Assembly: GCA_040374085.1 (NCBI GenBank)
Contig: JBEIVB010000017.1
Location: forward strand, 1-34,544
Origin: JBEIVB01 sp040374085
GTDB taxonomy: Bacteria; Bacteroidota; Bacteroidia; UBA4408
DNA: 34,544 bases
Direction: 5' to 3'
Shown here: piece after piece, positions 16,366-24,694 of the stretch
How the letters are laid out: every line of letters starts with the position of its first letter
Numbering within the stretch: the stretch's first letter is position 1
Position numbers and translations under genes: made by a program
Notes under the pieces: model-generated
Databases searched by the model: none
What the model was told of the DNA's origin: nothing
The model's input: only the letters and a program-made list of their open reading frames with translations

Positions 16366-17177
16366 GCGCGGAATACGTTAAGGGTTTGAACGGTGGCGGC
16401 CACATCGTGGGTGCGAATGATGTGGGCTCCTTGGGTTAAGGCGAGGGTTTGCGCAGCCAATCCGGCCGGCAAAGAACCCGCAGCATCGGTGTTGCCCAGG
16501 TGCTGAATCATGCGCTTGCGCGATACACCCACCAAAACCGGGCACTCAAACACGGCCATTTGCTTGAGGTTTTTTAAAATACAAAGGTTATCGCTGAGGC
16601 TTTTCCCGAACCCAAATCCGGGGTCGAGCCACACGTCGGCTACACCCATCAGGCGAAGGGTTTCGAGTTTCTCGGCAAACCACTGGAGCAGGTGTTCCAT
16701 AGGATGCTCAACGTTCATGGAATCGCGCATATTGCCCACGGGGTCTAAATTGTGCATGAGCACATAGGGAGCGCCATGGGCCGCCGATGCAGAGGCCAGG
16801 CCCGGATTGGCGAATCCAGACACATCGTTCACTACGGCAGCGCCGGCCTTAAGGGCCGCCAGAGCAAGGGTTACAGAGGTGGTATCAACGGAGATCAATG
16901 CATCGGGAAACGCCTTGGCTACGGCCTCAACCGCCGGCAACAAGCGCTCGGCCTCTTCGTGCTCGCTCACCTCTGCTGCTCCGGGCCGAGAGGAAGCCCC
17001 ACCCAGATCGAGCAGCAAGGCACCTTCATCCAACATAGCGCCCGCGCGATCCACCACCTCGGAAAGCGAGGTGCGGCTGGGTGCAAAGAAGGAATCGGGG
17101 GTAAGGTTCACAATGCCCATCACCACCGGGTAGGGGAGTGAGAGCAGCTTTTGACCAAACCGTTGCGGGTGTTCCAT
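16350..17177 (-). CDS. folP: Dihydropteroate synthase
   Basis: A 275-residue TIM-barrel enzyme with the DHPS motifs MGIVNLTPDSF, LLDLGGASSRPGA (most homologues have GGESTRPG), ISVDTTS, VNDVSG, LDPGFGFGKS, GVSRKRM and a final RTHDVAAT. It joins p-aminobenzoate to 6-hydroxymethyl-7,8-dihydropterin diphosphate in folate synthesis, and is the sulfonamide target. The start at 17177 is only 4 nt from a TATCTTTG box, which suggests a leaderless mRNA. It overlaps cdaA by 16 bp. Confidence 0.96.
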   Translation of the reverse strand: MEHPQRFGQKLLSLPYPVVMGIVNLTPDSFFAPSRTSLSEVVDRAGAMLDEGALLLDLGGASSRPGAAEVSEHEEAERLLPAVEAVAKAFPDALISVDTTSVTLALAALKAGAAVVNDVSGFANPGLASASAAHGAPYVLMHNLDPVGNMRDSMNVEHPMEHLLQWFAEKLETLRLMGVADVWLDPGFGFGKSLSDNLCILKNLKQMAVFECPVLVGVSRKRMIQHLGNTDAAGSLPAGLAAQTLALTQGAHIIRTHDVAATVQTLNVFRAWQQA

Positions 17178-17181
17178 GGCC

Positions 17182-17189
17182 CAAAGATA
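17182..17189 (-). promoter_or_regulatory. -7 box (TATCTTTG) almost touching the folP start
   Basis: TATCTTTG on the minus strand is separated from the folP ATG by 4 nt. At the tRNA-Ser promoter the same distance leads straight to the transcript end, so folP is a candidate leaderless message. No TTG lies at the usual -33 distance. Confidence 0.65.
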
Positions 17190-17274
17190 GGGCTGCCCGC
17201 AAAAGGGCGACCACCTTTTCAGCGTTTTGGAACAATCCTTGTGTGTACTTTTCGAAGCTCATTATTCAACGCCT

Positions 17275-18306
17275 ATGAACCGGTCTATTATTTTTTGCCT
17301 TCTGCTTGGCCTCGCCGCATGCACGCCCACCACCCGTTTTCAGGTTATGCAACCCGCCGAAATCACCCTTCCGCCTCAGGTGGTGAAGATCGGACTCATC
17401 AACCGCAGCGTTGCCGACAACCAGAACCAAGCCTTAAACCTACTGGAAGGCCTGCTTACCGGAGAAAGCATATATGCCGACCGCAGGGGCAGTGAGGAAG
17501 CCCTGGTGGCCCTTAAGCAGATGCTCGAAGAAACCAACCGCTACCAGGTTTCCTTGCCTGCGGTGAACCTGCCCGGCAACGTGGCCGGCATGGAGGCAGG
17601 CCTCATCGATGTCAATACCCTAAAACAAGTATGCACTCAGTTTGGACTCGATGCCCTGGTGGTGCTGGAGGTCTTCGATACCGACAGCAGGGTGCGGGTA
17701 GATCCCCGGCTGCAAGAGCAGAGAATAAAAGGAAAACGCGTGATGGTCTCCGACTTTGTGTCCACAGCAGAGCTGATGGTGAAGAGTCGTTGGCGCGTGT
17801 ATGAAGCCGCTACGGGCAACGTAATCGACCAATTTGGGGGCGATGATGTGCTCAACTTCAACAGCGCAGGCCCCACCCCCGAAGCCGCCCAGGCCGGACT
17901 TCCGGCCAAACGTGCCGCCATAGACCAATGCGGAAGAGCAGCGGGAAGCAGCTATGGCCGTCGCATAGCACCCTACTGGGTTTGGGTAACGCGCACCTAT
18001 TACCGCAAAGGCGACCCCGGGCTCGCCCTCGGGTGCGACTACGCCAAGCGAAAAGATTGGGAGAAAGCCGCAGCGCTTTGGAAACCCCTTTGCGAATCTA
18101 CCAACCCCAAAGTGGCCGCAAAAGCCTGTATGAACATGGCCGTTTACTTTGAGCTTCAAGGTAATTTGGCGGTGGCAATGGAGTATGCCCAGCAGGCCAA
18201 AACCAAGTATGGGTTTCGCGATGCTGGAGCCTACATCTACAGCCTGCAACAAAGAAAAGCCAACCGCCAGCGCCTCGAAAAGCAATTTGGTGCCGATAAA
18301 AAATGA
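17275..18306 (+). CDS. TPR-containing lipoprotein (DUF6340-like)
   Basis: The protein has 343 residues from the ATG at 17275. That start gives MNRSIIFCLLLGLAAC, a good lipobox with the lipidated Cys at 16. An N-terminal alpha/beta part (KIGLINRSVADNQNQ, ALVVLEVFD) is followed by a C-terminal helical part with at least one TPR-like unit (KACMNMAVYFELQGNLAVAM). The layout resembles the DUF6340 lipoproteins of Bacteroidota; I cannot confirm the family here. It should sit at an outer-membrane face. Its stop overlaps the next gene by 4 bp (ATGA). Function is unknown. Confidence 0.82.
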   Translation: MNRSIIFCLLLGLAACTPTTRFQVMQPAEITLPPQVVKIGLINRSVADNQNQALNLLEGLLTGESIYADRRGSEEALVALKQMLEETNRYQVSLPAVNLPGNVAGMEAGLIDVNTLKQVCTQFGLDALVVLEVFDTDSRVRVDPRLQEQRIKGKRVMVSDFVSTAELMVKSRWRVYEAATGNVIDQFGGDDVLNFNSAGPTPEAAQAGLPAKRAAIDQCGRAAGSSYGRRIAPYWVWVTRTYYRKGDPGLALGCDYAKRKDWEKAAALWKPLCESTNPKVAAKACMNMAVYFELQGNLAVAMEYAQQAKTKYGFRDAGAYIYSLQQRKANRQRLEKQFGADKK

Positions 18307-18863
18307 ATCCCCTTCACGACTCCCTGCGCCTGAAGGTTTGGACAACCTTAACGGAACAGTATTCCTCCGAGGCCCGCAGCGCCCTCGCCGATTGGGTATT
18401 GCAGCAGGGGAAAGACATACACCATTGGTTGCCCCTTGCCCTGCTCTCCGATAAAGGCGGGGTGCGCTTTTCCTGGCTCATGGGCGACCTATTGCGGCGC
18501 TCACCGGAATTTGTTGCACCCGCCATTCCCTTTTACCTAAAGCACCGCAGCCCGGAGCGAGACGATGCCTTTGATAGGGCCTTGGCCAAAATGCTCACCG
18601 TTTGTCCCATTCCCGAAAAACTGCACGGCCAAGTGGCAGACCTTGCCTGGGAGTGGTGCACCTCTTCCGAATACCCCATCGCCACCCGAAACTTTGCCTT
18701 CGACATCCTTTTCAAACTGAGTAAAGCCTACCCCGAACTGGCGCGGGAGCTGCGACTGGAAATGGATCCACGCATAGCATTTGAACCCGGCACCCTTCCT
18801 AAAAAGTACCATCAACTGTTTGTCAAGACCCGTCCACCCAAGCGAAACAAAGCAGCTGAATAA
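18303..18863 (+). CDS. Unknown helical protein, coupled to the lipoprotein gene
   Basis: A 186-residue protein without signal peptide or membrane segment. It is rich in helices, Leu, Ala and Trp (KVWTTLTEQY, WLPLALLSDKGGVRFSWLMGDLLRR, ARNF-like repeats of about 35-40 residues) and looks like a short HEAT-type solenoid. It ends in a basic tail (RPPKRNKAAE). I do not recognise a named family. The ATGA overlap with the lipoprotein gene argues for a real, co-translated gene. Confidence 0.8.
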   Translation: MNPLHDSLRLKVWTTLTEQYSSEARSALADWVLQQGKDIHHWLPLALLSDKGGVRFSWLMGDLLRRSPEFVAPAIPFYLKHRSPERDDAFDRALAKMLTVCPIPEKLHGQVADLAWEWCTSSEYPIATRNFAFDILFKLSKAYPELARELRLEMDPRIAFEPGTLPKKYHQLFVKTRPPKRNKAAE

Positions 18864-18961
18864 TTTTATTATACCAAAGAATGAAACGCCCGAAAGGCAT
18901 CCTCTCCTTTAACAAATCGATAAATCAACTCATAAACCAATCATCCAATATTCTCGTCCTC

Positions 18962-20404
18962 TCACTTTCCATCCGCTACCGACACCCCATACCGATCCAA
19001 CAAATACAGCATGCCGGCCATAGCCGCCGCACCCAAATGCAACTCGCGTGGGTTAACAGACTCCAAAACATCGAGCGCGCTGTGGTGCACATCGAAATAC
19101 CGCTGGGACTCGGGCATCAACTCCACCATCATAGTACCCAGGGGTTCCAATGGCGAAATATCGGCCCCACCGCCTTCTCTGTCAAAACTGTGTAGGCCAT
19201 AGGGGCGGAAAAGAGGTTCCCAGCTTTGCATGCGTTTGCGTTGTGCGGGTGTGCCTTCGGAGCAAAAACCGTCGGGCGCAAAGCCACCCGCATCCGACTC
19301 CATGGCTGCAATATAGCGTTCGTTCTTGCGCCGGGCGGCCCATGCTCCGTATTCTTTGCCGCCGCGCAAGCCGTTTTCCTCATTCATAAAAAGCACAAAT
19401 CGAATGGTACGCTTGGGCTTGTAGCCCAACTGTTTCAATAGGCGCAAACACTCTATGGTTTGCACAATGCCGGCCCCATCGTCGTGGGCTCCTTCGGCCA
19501 AATCCCAGGAGTCGAGGTGGCCGCCCAGGGTAATGACCTCTTCCGGTTTTTCGCTTCCCCTGAGTTCCGCAATTACGTTGTTGGAGGGCACCTCGCCCTT
19601 ATAAGCGCATTGTTGTTTAAACCAGAAGCTCAGGCTTGGGTCTTTACCCAACAAATCGTGCAGCAGGTTGGCATGCACGGTGCTTATGGCGCAGGCAGGA
19701 ATCTTAGGAATGGAGTCTACGTATCCCATGGCACCGGTGTGGGGGTTGGTGTCGGTGGCCAGGGTAACCGAGCGTATCATTGCTCCAAGAGCACCGTAGC
19801 GCGCGGCCATGCGGGCTCCGGCGCCCCGGTAGCGAACAGCCGGCCCGTATGCATCAAAGGTGTTGATGCGCGTGGGGTCCATGGGAATGTTGAAAAACAC
19901 AATCTTTCCTTCTACTCCTTTTCTACCCAAACTGTCGAGCTGGGTAGGGCGTGTAATTTCCACCACCTGCGCTTCCAATCCCTCGGGCGAAGTGGCAATG
20001 GAGCCGCCCAGAGCGCAAATGCGCACCGGCATGCGCAGAGGGGCCGTTTCCACAGCAAAGGGGCGGGATTTGTTGGAGCGCTTAATGCCCATTTGGGTGA
20101 TGATGGCTGCTTCCTCTGCCGAGCCGCGCACCCACTGCGGAACTGCAATGGGCTGCAGGAAAACCGAGTCGGGCCGTAGGGCCGAGAAGGTGTTCAAGCC
20201 CCATTCCACGGCCTTATCGGCTTGTGGAGAACCGCTCAGGCGCGGCCCAATCTCTTTGCACAGCACACGCAGATTTTCGTATGCCTTACCGTTGCGCAAA
20301 CCTTCGCGGAACATGCGGCTGAGCATAACCGAATCGGCCGCATCTTGTGCAGAAACACGTGTGAAGGCGCTCACACCCAAGCAGAAAAGTAGCTTCCATC
20401 TCAT
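18962..20404 (-). CDS. Secreted M28-family zinc metallopeptidase
   Basis: The protein has 480 residues from the ATG at 20404. The reading frame stays open to 20554, but only this start gives a signal peptide (MRWKLLFCLGVSAFTRVSAQ). Zinc-site residues are visible: GGHLDSWD (His296), HDDGAG (Asp308), NEENG (Glu342/343), ESDAGG (Asp371) and FDVHHSA (His440/441). A PA-like insert lies before the catalytic part. The family includes aminopeptidases and carboxypeptidases of the periplasm or outside, so peptide scavenging is likely. There is no T9SS sorting domain. It is divergent from mazG, with 54 bp between the two ATGs. A 98-bp stretch behind the stop holds nothing recognisable. Confidence 0.93.
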   Translation of the reverse strand: MRWKLLFCLGVSAFTRVSAQDAADSVMLSRMFREGLRNGKAYENLRVLCKEIGPRLSGSPQADKAVEWGLNTFSALRPDSVFLQPIAVPQWVRGSAEEAAIITQMGIKRSNKSRPFAVETAPLRMPVRICALGGSIATSPEGLEAQVVEITRPTQLDSLGRKGVEGKIVFFNIPMDPTRINTFDAYGPAVRYRGAGARMAARYGALGAMIRSVTLATDTNPHTGAMGYVDSIPKIPACAISTVHANLLHDLLGKDPSLSFWFKQQCAYKGEVPSNNVIAELRGSEKPEEVITLGGHLDSWDLAEGAHDDGAGIVQTIECLRLLKQLGYKPKRTIRFVLFMNEENGLRGGKEYGAWAARRKNERYIAAMESDAGGFAPDGFCSEGTPAQRKRMQSWEPLFRPYGLHSFDREGGGADISPLEPLGTMMVELMPESQRYFDVHHSALDVLESVNPRELHLGAAAMAGMLYLLDRYGVSVADGK

Positions 20405-20408
20405 GTGC

Positions 20409-20416
20409 CAAATGTA
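20409..20416 (-). promoter_or_regulatory. -7 box (TACATTTG) almost touching the M28 peptidase start
   Basis: TACATTTG on the minus strand is separated from the peptidase ATG by 4 nt, so this message may also be leaderless. It lies between the peptidase start and the mazG -33 box, so the two promoters are packed back to back. Confidence 0.6.
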
Positions 20417-20420
20417 CACC

Positions 20421-20453
20421 TTGAGGCTCAACTTAGAGATTGCCCTACCTTTG
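20421..20453 (+). promoter_or_regulatory. Promoter of mazG
   Basis: TTG (20421-20423) is followed by a 22-nt spacer and TACCTTTG (20446-20453). Five nt separate the -7 box from the ATG at 20459, exactly the distance from the -7 box to the tRNA-Ser 5' end. A leaderless mRNA is therefore expected. Confidence 0.75.
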
Positions 20454-20458
20454 AACCC

Positions 20459-21241
20459 ATGCCAACCACACCCAACCCAGCCCAAGTTGCGTTTCAGCGC
20501 CTGCTCACCATCATGGACGAACTCCGCGAACAATGCCCCTGGGACCGCAAGCAAACCTTTGAAAGCCTAAGGCATCTCACCATTGAGGAAACCTACGAGC
20601 TGGCCGACGCCATCCTCGACCATGACCTACCCAACATTGAAAAGGAATTGGGAGACGTGTTGCTGCACATTGTTTTTTATGCACGACTGGGGAAGGAAGA
20701 AGGCGCTTTTACCGTTGAATCCATGATCAACCGCTTGTGCGAAAAGCTCATCTTCAGGCACCCGCACATCTACGGCGATGTGAAAGCCGAAACCGAAGAG
20801 CAGGTAAAAGAAAACTGGGAGAAGTTGAAACTGAAAGAAGGCAACCGCTCGGTGCTGGCGGGTGTTCCGGCTTCTTTGCCCGCCTTGGTTAAAGCAGGAC
20901 GCATACAAGATAAAGCCAAAGCGGTGGGCTTCGATTGGGAGAACCGCGAGCAGGTGTTTGAAAAGGTTCAGGAAGAGCTTCAGGAGCTGCGTGAGGAGGT
21001 GGAAAAAGGTGCAGACAAAATCCAAGTAGAAGCCGAAATGGGCGATTTGTTGTTTTCTATGATCAACTACGCACGCTTTCTGGGCGTGAATCCGGAGGAT
21101 GCCTTGGAACGCACCAACAAAAAGTTTATACAACGCTTTACCTATATAGAACAACGCGCCGCACAAGAAGGAAAAGCGTTGGAAGAGCTCGGACTAGCTC
21201 AGATGGACGCCTGGTGGAACGAAGCCAAAGCAAAAAGCTGA
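20459..21241 (+). CDS. mazG: Nucleoside triphosphate pyrophosphohydrolase MazG
   Basis: The protein has 260 residues from the ATG at 20459; an upstream in-frame GTG at 20405 lies before the promoter and is rejected. Two MazG domains are seen. The first has the CPWDRKQTFESL start and the metal motif EETYELADAI with KELGDVLLH. The second has EELQELREEVEKG and EAEMGDLLFSMIN. The enzyme hydrolyses NTPs to NMP and pyrophosphate and clears aberrant nucleotides in the cytoplasm. It converges on the yitT-like gene with a 24-bp gap and no hairpin. Confidence 0.96.
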   Translation: MPTTPNPAQVAFQRLLTIMDELREQCPWDRKQTFESLRHLTIEETYELADAILDHDLPNIEKELGDVLLHIVFYARLGKEEGAFTVESMINRLCEKLIFRHPHIYGDVKAETEEQVKENWEKLKLKEGNRSVLAGVPASLPALVKAGRIQDKAKAVGFDWENREQVFEKVQEELQELREEVEKGADKIQVEAEMGDLLFSMINYARFLGVNPEDALERTNKKFIQRFTYIEQRAAQEGKALEELGLAQMDAWWNEAKAKS

Positions 21242-21265
21242 TGCAGCCCCGAGGAACGGCAAAGT

Positions 21266-22186
21266 TTAGTGTTGAAGCGGCCTTTTTTTGATCATACCTC
21301 CACGCGTTTCCTTTATGACACCCATCACCACAAAGGCATTTGGATCGATCTTTTCTATCTCGGTTTTCAGGCGGTGCAGTTCCAAGCGGGTTACTACGGT
21401 AAACACCACCTCCACGGTTTTTTCGTCGCCTTCTGTTCGGTAGCCCCGCTTGCCCATATACACCGTTACTCCCCGACCTAAATCGTTGATGATCATGCTT
21501 CGGATGCGCTCGCTGTGGGCCGATACGATGGTAACCCCCAGATATTCCTCAATGCCTTCCACAATAAAATCGAGGGTGCGGGAGGCTGCCAGGTAGGTGA
21601 TCATGGAATACATGGCAATTTCAATGGAGAGAAGGTATGCCGCGCAGGAGAAAATCAACGCGTTGATGCCTATGATGACATCGCCAATGGTGAGTCCGGT
21701 TTTGCGGCTCAAGTAAATGGCCATTACTTCTGTACCATCGAGCACAGCGCCTCCACGCACCGAGAGGCCAATGCCGGCGCCAATAAAAAAACCTCCAAAA
21801 ACCGAAATCAAAAGGTTGTCTTGCGTAACCACCGGAAACGGAACCCAACCCAGCACCACGGCCAACATCACCATAGCCACAGCGGTTTTAAGCGCAAACT
21901 TTTTACCCACCATGCGATAGGCCATAAAAACGAAGGGAGAATTGATGATGAGCAGCAAAAGGGGTAACGACCAGCCGAACAATTGATGCAGGAGAAGACC
22001 CACACCGGTGGCACCGCCATCAATAAAATGTTTGCTCAATAAAAATCCCTTCAATCCAAAAGCCGCCAAAAACACGCCGGAAACCATCAGCAAGCCATCG
22101 AGCAAAGCCCCCGCCAACATGGCTTTTCTCTGCAAATAGGCTCGGGCCGATTTGTAGGAGCTTAGGGAAGGCTCAGGTTCATGCAT
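21266..22186 (-). CDS. YitT-family membrane protein (with DUF2179)
   Basis: A 306-residue protein with several hydrophobic segments in the first 200 residues (GALLDGLLMVSGVFLAAFGL, LLLLIINSPFVFMAYRM and others). A soluble C-terminal domain of about 90 residues (EEYLGVTIVSAHSERIRSMI ... VVMGVIKE) fits DUF2179. Transport or other function is not known for this family. It overlaps the end of the acyl-CoA ligase gene by 8 bp and is thus in the same operon. Confidence 0.9.
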   Translation of the reverse strand: MHEPEPSLSSYKSARAYLQRKAMLAGALLDGLLMVSGVFLAAFGLKGFLLSKHFIDGGATGVGLLLHQLFGWSLPLLLLIINSPFVFMAYRMVGKKFALKTAVAMVMLAVVLGWVPFPVVTQDNLLISVFGGFFIGAGIGLSVRGGAVLDGTEVMAIYLSRKTGLTIGDVIIGINALIFSCAAYLLSIEIAMYSMITYLAASRTLDFIVEGIEEYLGVTIVSAHSERIRSMIINDLGRGVTVYMGKRGYRTEGDEKTVEVVFTVVTRLELHRLKTEIEKIDPNAFVVMGVIKETRGGMIKKRPLQH

Positions 22187-23939
22187 AAATGGAATCTATT
22201 GCGTTTGCGTATTTCTGCAGGATTACTTTTCGCTTGAGTTTTAGGGTGGGGGTTAGCTCATCGGCTGCAATGGAGAACTCTTTTGGAAGCAAGGCGAAGT
22301 TTTTGATTTGCTCCGTTTGCCCGAAGTTCTGGTTGATGCGTTTCACCTCATCCTCTATGGCTTTACGTATAGCGGCATGTGCGGCAATTTCTTCGGGCTT
22401 GGCGAGGGCAATGCCTTGCTTGGCCAGATAATCGGTACAATAGGCAAAGGCAGGTACAATAAGAGCCCCGGGAAATTTGCGCCCATCGCCTACCACCATA
22501 ATCTGCTCAATGAAAGGGCTCTCTTTCATTTTATTTTCCAAAGGTTGTGGAGCCACATATTTACCTCCGGATGTTTTGAAAATTTCTTTTTTGCGGTCGG
22601 TGATCTTTAAAAAACCATCTGCATCTACTTCGCCAATGTCTCCGGTATGAAACCAGCCATCGGTCATGACGCCCTCGGTGAGGTCGGGGCGTTTGTAATA
22701 GCCCATCATGATGTTGGGGCCCTTACACAGAATCTCACCATCTTCTGCAATGCGCACCGAAACGCCGTCGATCATCTTACCCACCGATCCAAAACGTGCG
22801 CTGTTTGGAAGGAGGGTGTTTACCGAAACCACAGGAGAAGTTTCCGTTAAGCCGTAACCTTCTAAAATGGGAATGCGGGCCGCCCAAAACACGCGGGCCA
22901 AACGGGGTTGCAGGGGAGCCGACCCCGAGGCCACTACCATAAGCCTGCCACCCAGCGCTTCGCGCCATTTGCTGAAGATCAGGCGGTTGGCTACGTTCAA
23001 CTGCAGTTCATACCACCACCCATTTTTCCCGTAATGTTCGTATTTCAAACCCAGATCGAGGGCCCAGAAAAACAAGGTTCGTTTGATACCGGTTTGCTCC
23101 TGACCTTTAGCTACAATGCGGTCGTACACCTTCTCCAACAATCGAGGCACGGTGGCGAAGATGTGCGGCTTTACCTCGCGGATGTTGTCGGCAATCTTTT
23201 CCATAGACTCGGCGTAATAAACCGATATGCCTAAGTACTGATACAGGTAGGTGAGCATGCGCTCGTAGATGTGACAGAGCGGCAAAAAGCTAAGGGCCGT
23301 GCCGGTGTAATCTACCGGAACCAAAGGCTTGCTGGCAATGCAGTTGGAGATGATGTTGTGGTGACTCAACATAACCCCTTTGGGAACACCCGTAGTTCCG
23401 GAAGTGTAAATCAGGGTGGCCAAATGGTCGGTCTCAATGCCTGCGCTGATGCGCTCAACCTCGGGCTGAAGGCTTTCGTCTTTGCCCAGATCGAGCAACT
23501 CATACCAATGCGGACATTGGGGTAAAGCATCGTAGGAATACAGGCCGATGATGCTCGGCACCTCGCTGCGAATCGCTTCTACCTTGGCTAAAAGCTCAGC
23601 ATCGGAAACAATCACCAAACGAGCGGCGCAATCGTTTAAAATAAATTTATAATCATTGGATGATATGGTGGGGTAGAGGGGCACGTGCACCACGCCAATC
23701 TGAAGCATGCCCTGATCCATGATGTTCCATTCGTAGCGGTTGTTGGAAATGGTGGCTACACAATCTCCTTTCTTTAGGCCCATCTTCAGCAAAGCGCGGC
23801 TGGCTTGTTGTATGAGGCGGTTGAATTCCTGGGTTGATAGTTTTTTCCACACCCCATCCACCTTCGATGCCAACGCATCGGGCTTGGGATAGCTTTTGAG
23901 CATGTGCGGAGGTATGTCAAAAAGTCGTGTAGGTTCCAT
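22179..23939 (-). CDS. Long-chain fatty acid-CoA ligase (AMP-forming)
   Basis: The protein has 586 residues from the ATG at 23939; an in-frame ATG at 23978 would add 13 residues with no family support. The AMP-binding motif is LIYTSGTTGVPKGVMLSH, followed by GYGLTETSPVVS and the adenylation-hinge region TGDIGEVDADGFLKITDRKKEIFKTSGGKY. The sequence fits the FadD15-like long-chain ligases common in Bacteroidota. It would activate fatty acids to acyl-CoA at the inner membrane for lipid synthesis or beta-oxidation. A near-consensus TACCTTTA lies at 23957-23964 on the minus strand. The yitT-like gene follows with an 8-bp overlap. Confidence 0.94.
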   Translation of the reverse strand: MEPTRLFDIPPHMLKSYPKPDALASKVDGVWKKLSTQEFNRLIQQASRALLKMGLKKGDCVATISNNRYEWNIMDQGMLQIGVVHVPLYPTISSNDYKFILNDCAARLVIVSDAELLAKVEAIRSEVPSIIGLYSYDALPQCPHWYELLDLGKDESLQPEVERISAGIETDHLATLIYTSGTTGVPKGVMLSHHNIISNCIASKPLVPVDYTGTALSFLPLCHIYERMLTYLYQYLGISVYYAESMEKIADNIREVKPHIFATVPRLLEKVYDRIVAKGQEQTGIKRTLFFWALDLGLKYEHYGKNGWWYELQLNVANRLIFSKWREALGGRLMVVASGSAPLQPRLARVFWAARIPILEGYGLTETSPVVSVNTLLPNSARFGSVGKMIDGVSVRIAEDGEILCKGPNIMMGYYKRPDLTEGVMTDGWFHTGDIGEVDADGFLKITDRKKEIFKTSGGKYVAPQPLENKMKESPFIEQIMVVGDGRKFPGALIVPAFAYCTDYLAKQGIALAKPEEIAAHAAIRKAIEDEVKRINQNFGQTEQIKNFALLPKEFSIAADELTPTLKLKRKVILQKYANAIDSIYA

Positions 23940-23988
23940 AATGCAATAGGTTTGGTTAAAGGTAGCAAAACAATGCATCGATTGGCCT

Positions 23989-23996
23989 TACTTTTG
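23989..23996 (+). promoter_or_regulatory. Candidate -7 box (TACTTTTG) for the 24013 gene
   Basis: TACTTTTG lies 16 nt before the GTG at 24013, in the 73-bp gap divergent to the acyl-CoA ligase gene. No suitably spaced TTG is seen. Confidence 0.5.
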
Positions 23997-24012
23997 ATGC
24001 TCCTCCTGAACT

Positions 24013-24648
24013 GTGAAAAGACTGATTCCCTTCCTGTTTTGCGCTCTTGCATTTCTGAAAGCAGATGCCCAACCCCTTCGCAACGATGCGGTTCTAACCG
24101 TGCACGAGGAAACCCTCAATAAGTTGCTGGAAGCATTGGGCGAGGTAAAGGGCAAAAATTCCTTCTCTGCTTTTTGGATGAACCACGAATTTACCTGGAC
24201 ACTCAGTCGCGCCAACATACGCCTGCTCACTGATTCTGCCCGATTTGAAACCGATGTGCTGGTGGAAACATCGTTTGACTCCTACACCGATCACGTGGTG
24301 GGTCGGCTGGCGGTTGGCTACGACGAGAAAGCCAATAAAATTTCCATCAAACTGGTGGATGCGGTGTTTCGGGTGCGCATGGGATTTTTTGGGAAGGAGG
24401 TAACCGTACGAAAAGTGCAATTGGCCGATTACTTGCCCGAACCGATTTTGCTGGATGGCCCTGCCACCCTAACTACCACCATGCCCATACGCATGCCCGA
24501 TGGAACGCAACGGGTTCTGGCGCTGAAACCGCAAACCATTTCTCTACGCATTTTGCCCGCCCAAATTGTGGTAAGCTCCGAGCTCTCGGTTCAGCCACAA
24601 ACGCCCCCTCAAACGCAAACGCCAAAAATGCCGATTGACCCTAAGTGA
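24013..24648 (+). CDS. Secreted protein of unknown function
   Basis: A 211-residue protein starting with GTG. It opens with a signal peptide (MKRLIPFLFCALAFLKADAQ), so the GTG start is well supported. The mature part is a run of amphipathic beta-strands (VETSFDSYTDHVVGRLAVGYDEKANKI is one stretch) and ends in a Pro/Gln/Thr-rich tail. It looks like a small beta-sandwich or lipid-binding-type fold of the periplasm, but I do not recognise the family. It lies between the divergent acyl-CoA ligase and the Nudix regulator. No function is offered. Confidence 0.75.
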   Translation: MKRLIPFLFCALAFLKADAQPLRNDAVLTVHEETLNKLLEALGEVKGKNSFSAFWMNHEFTWTLSRANIRLLTDSARFETDVLVETSFDSYTDHVVGRLAVGYDEKANKISIKLVDAVFRVRMGFFGKEVTVRKVQLADYLPEPILLDGPATLTTTMPIRMPDGTQRVLALKPQTISLRILPAQIVVSSELSVQPQTPPQTQTPKMPIDPK

Positions 24649-24663
24649 GGAATTGGGTTTTTC

Positions 24664-24671
24664 TATATTTG
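24664..24671 (+). promoter_or_regulatory. Candidate -7 box (TATATTTG) for the Nudix regulator
   Basis: TATATTTG lies 16 nt behind the stop codon of the preceding gene and 23 nt before the likely GTG start at 24695. No TTG is at the -33 distance. It would give the regulator its own transcript. Confidence 0.5.
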
Positions 24672-24694
24672 TCAAACCCAACCTACGATGGATT

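Noticed and set aside
17620..18345. Minus-strand open frame of 241 codons opposite the lipoprotein gene
   Set aside because: It is a shadow of a gene with a clear lipobox and coupled partner. Its Cys/His-rich, low-order composition is typical of an antisense frame.
19460..20179. Plus-strand open frame of 239 codons opposite the M28 peptidase
   Set aside because: It lies wholly inside a gene whose zinc-site residues are all present.
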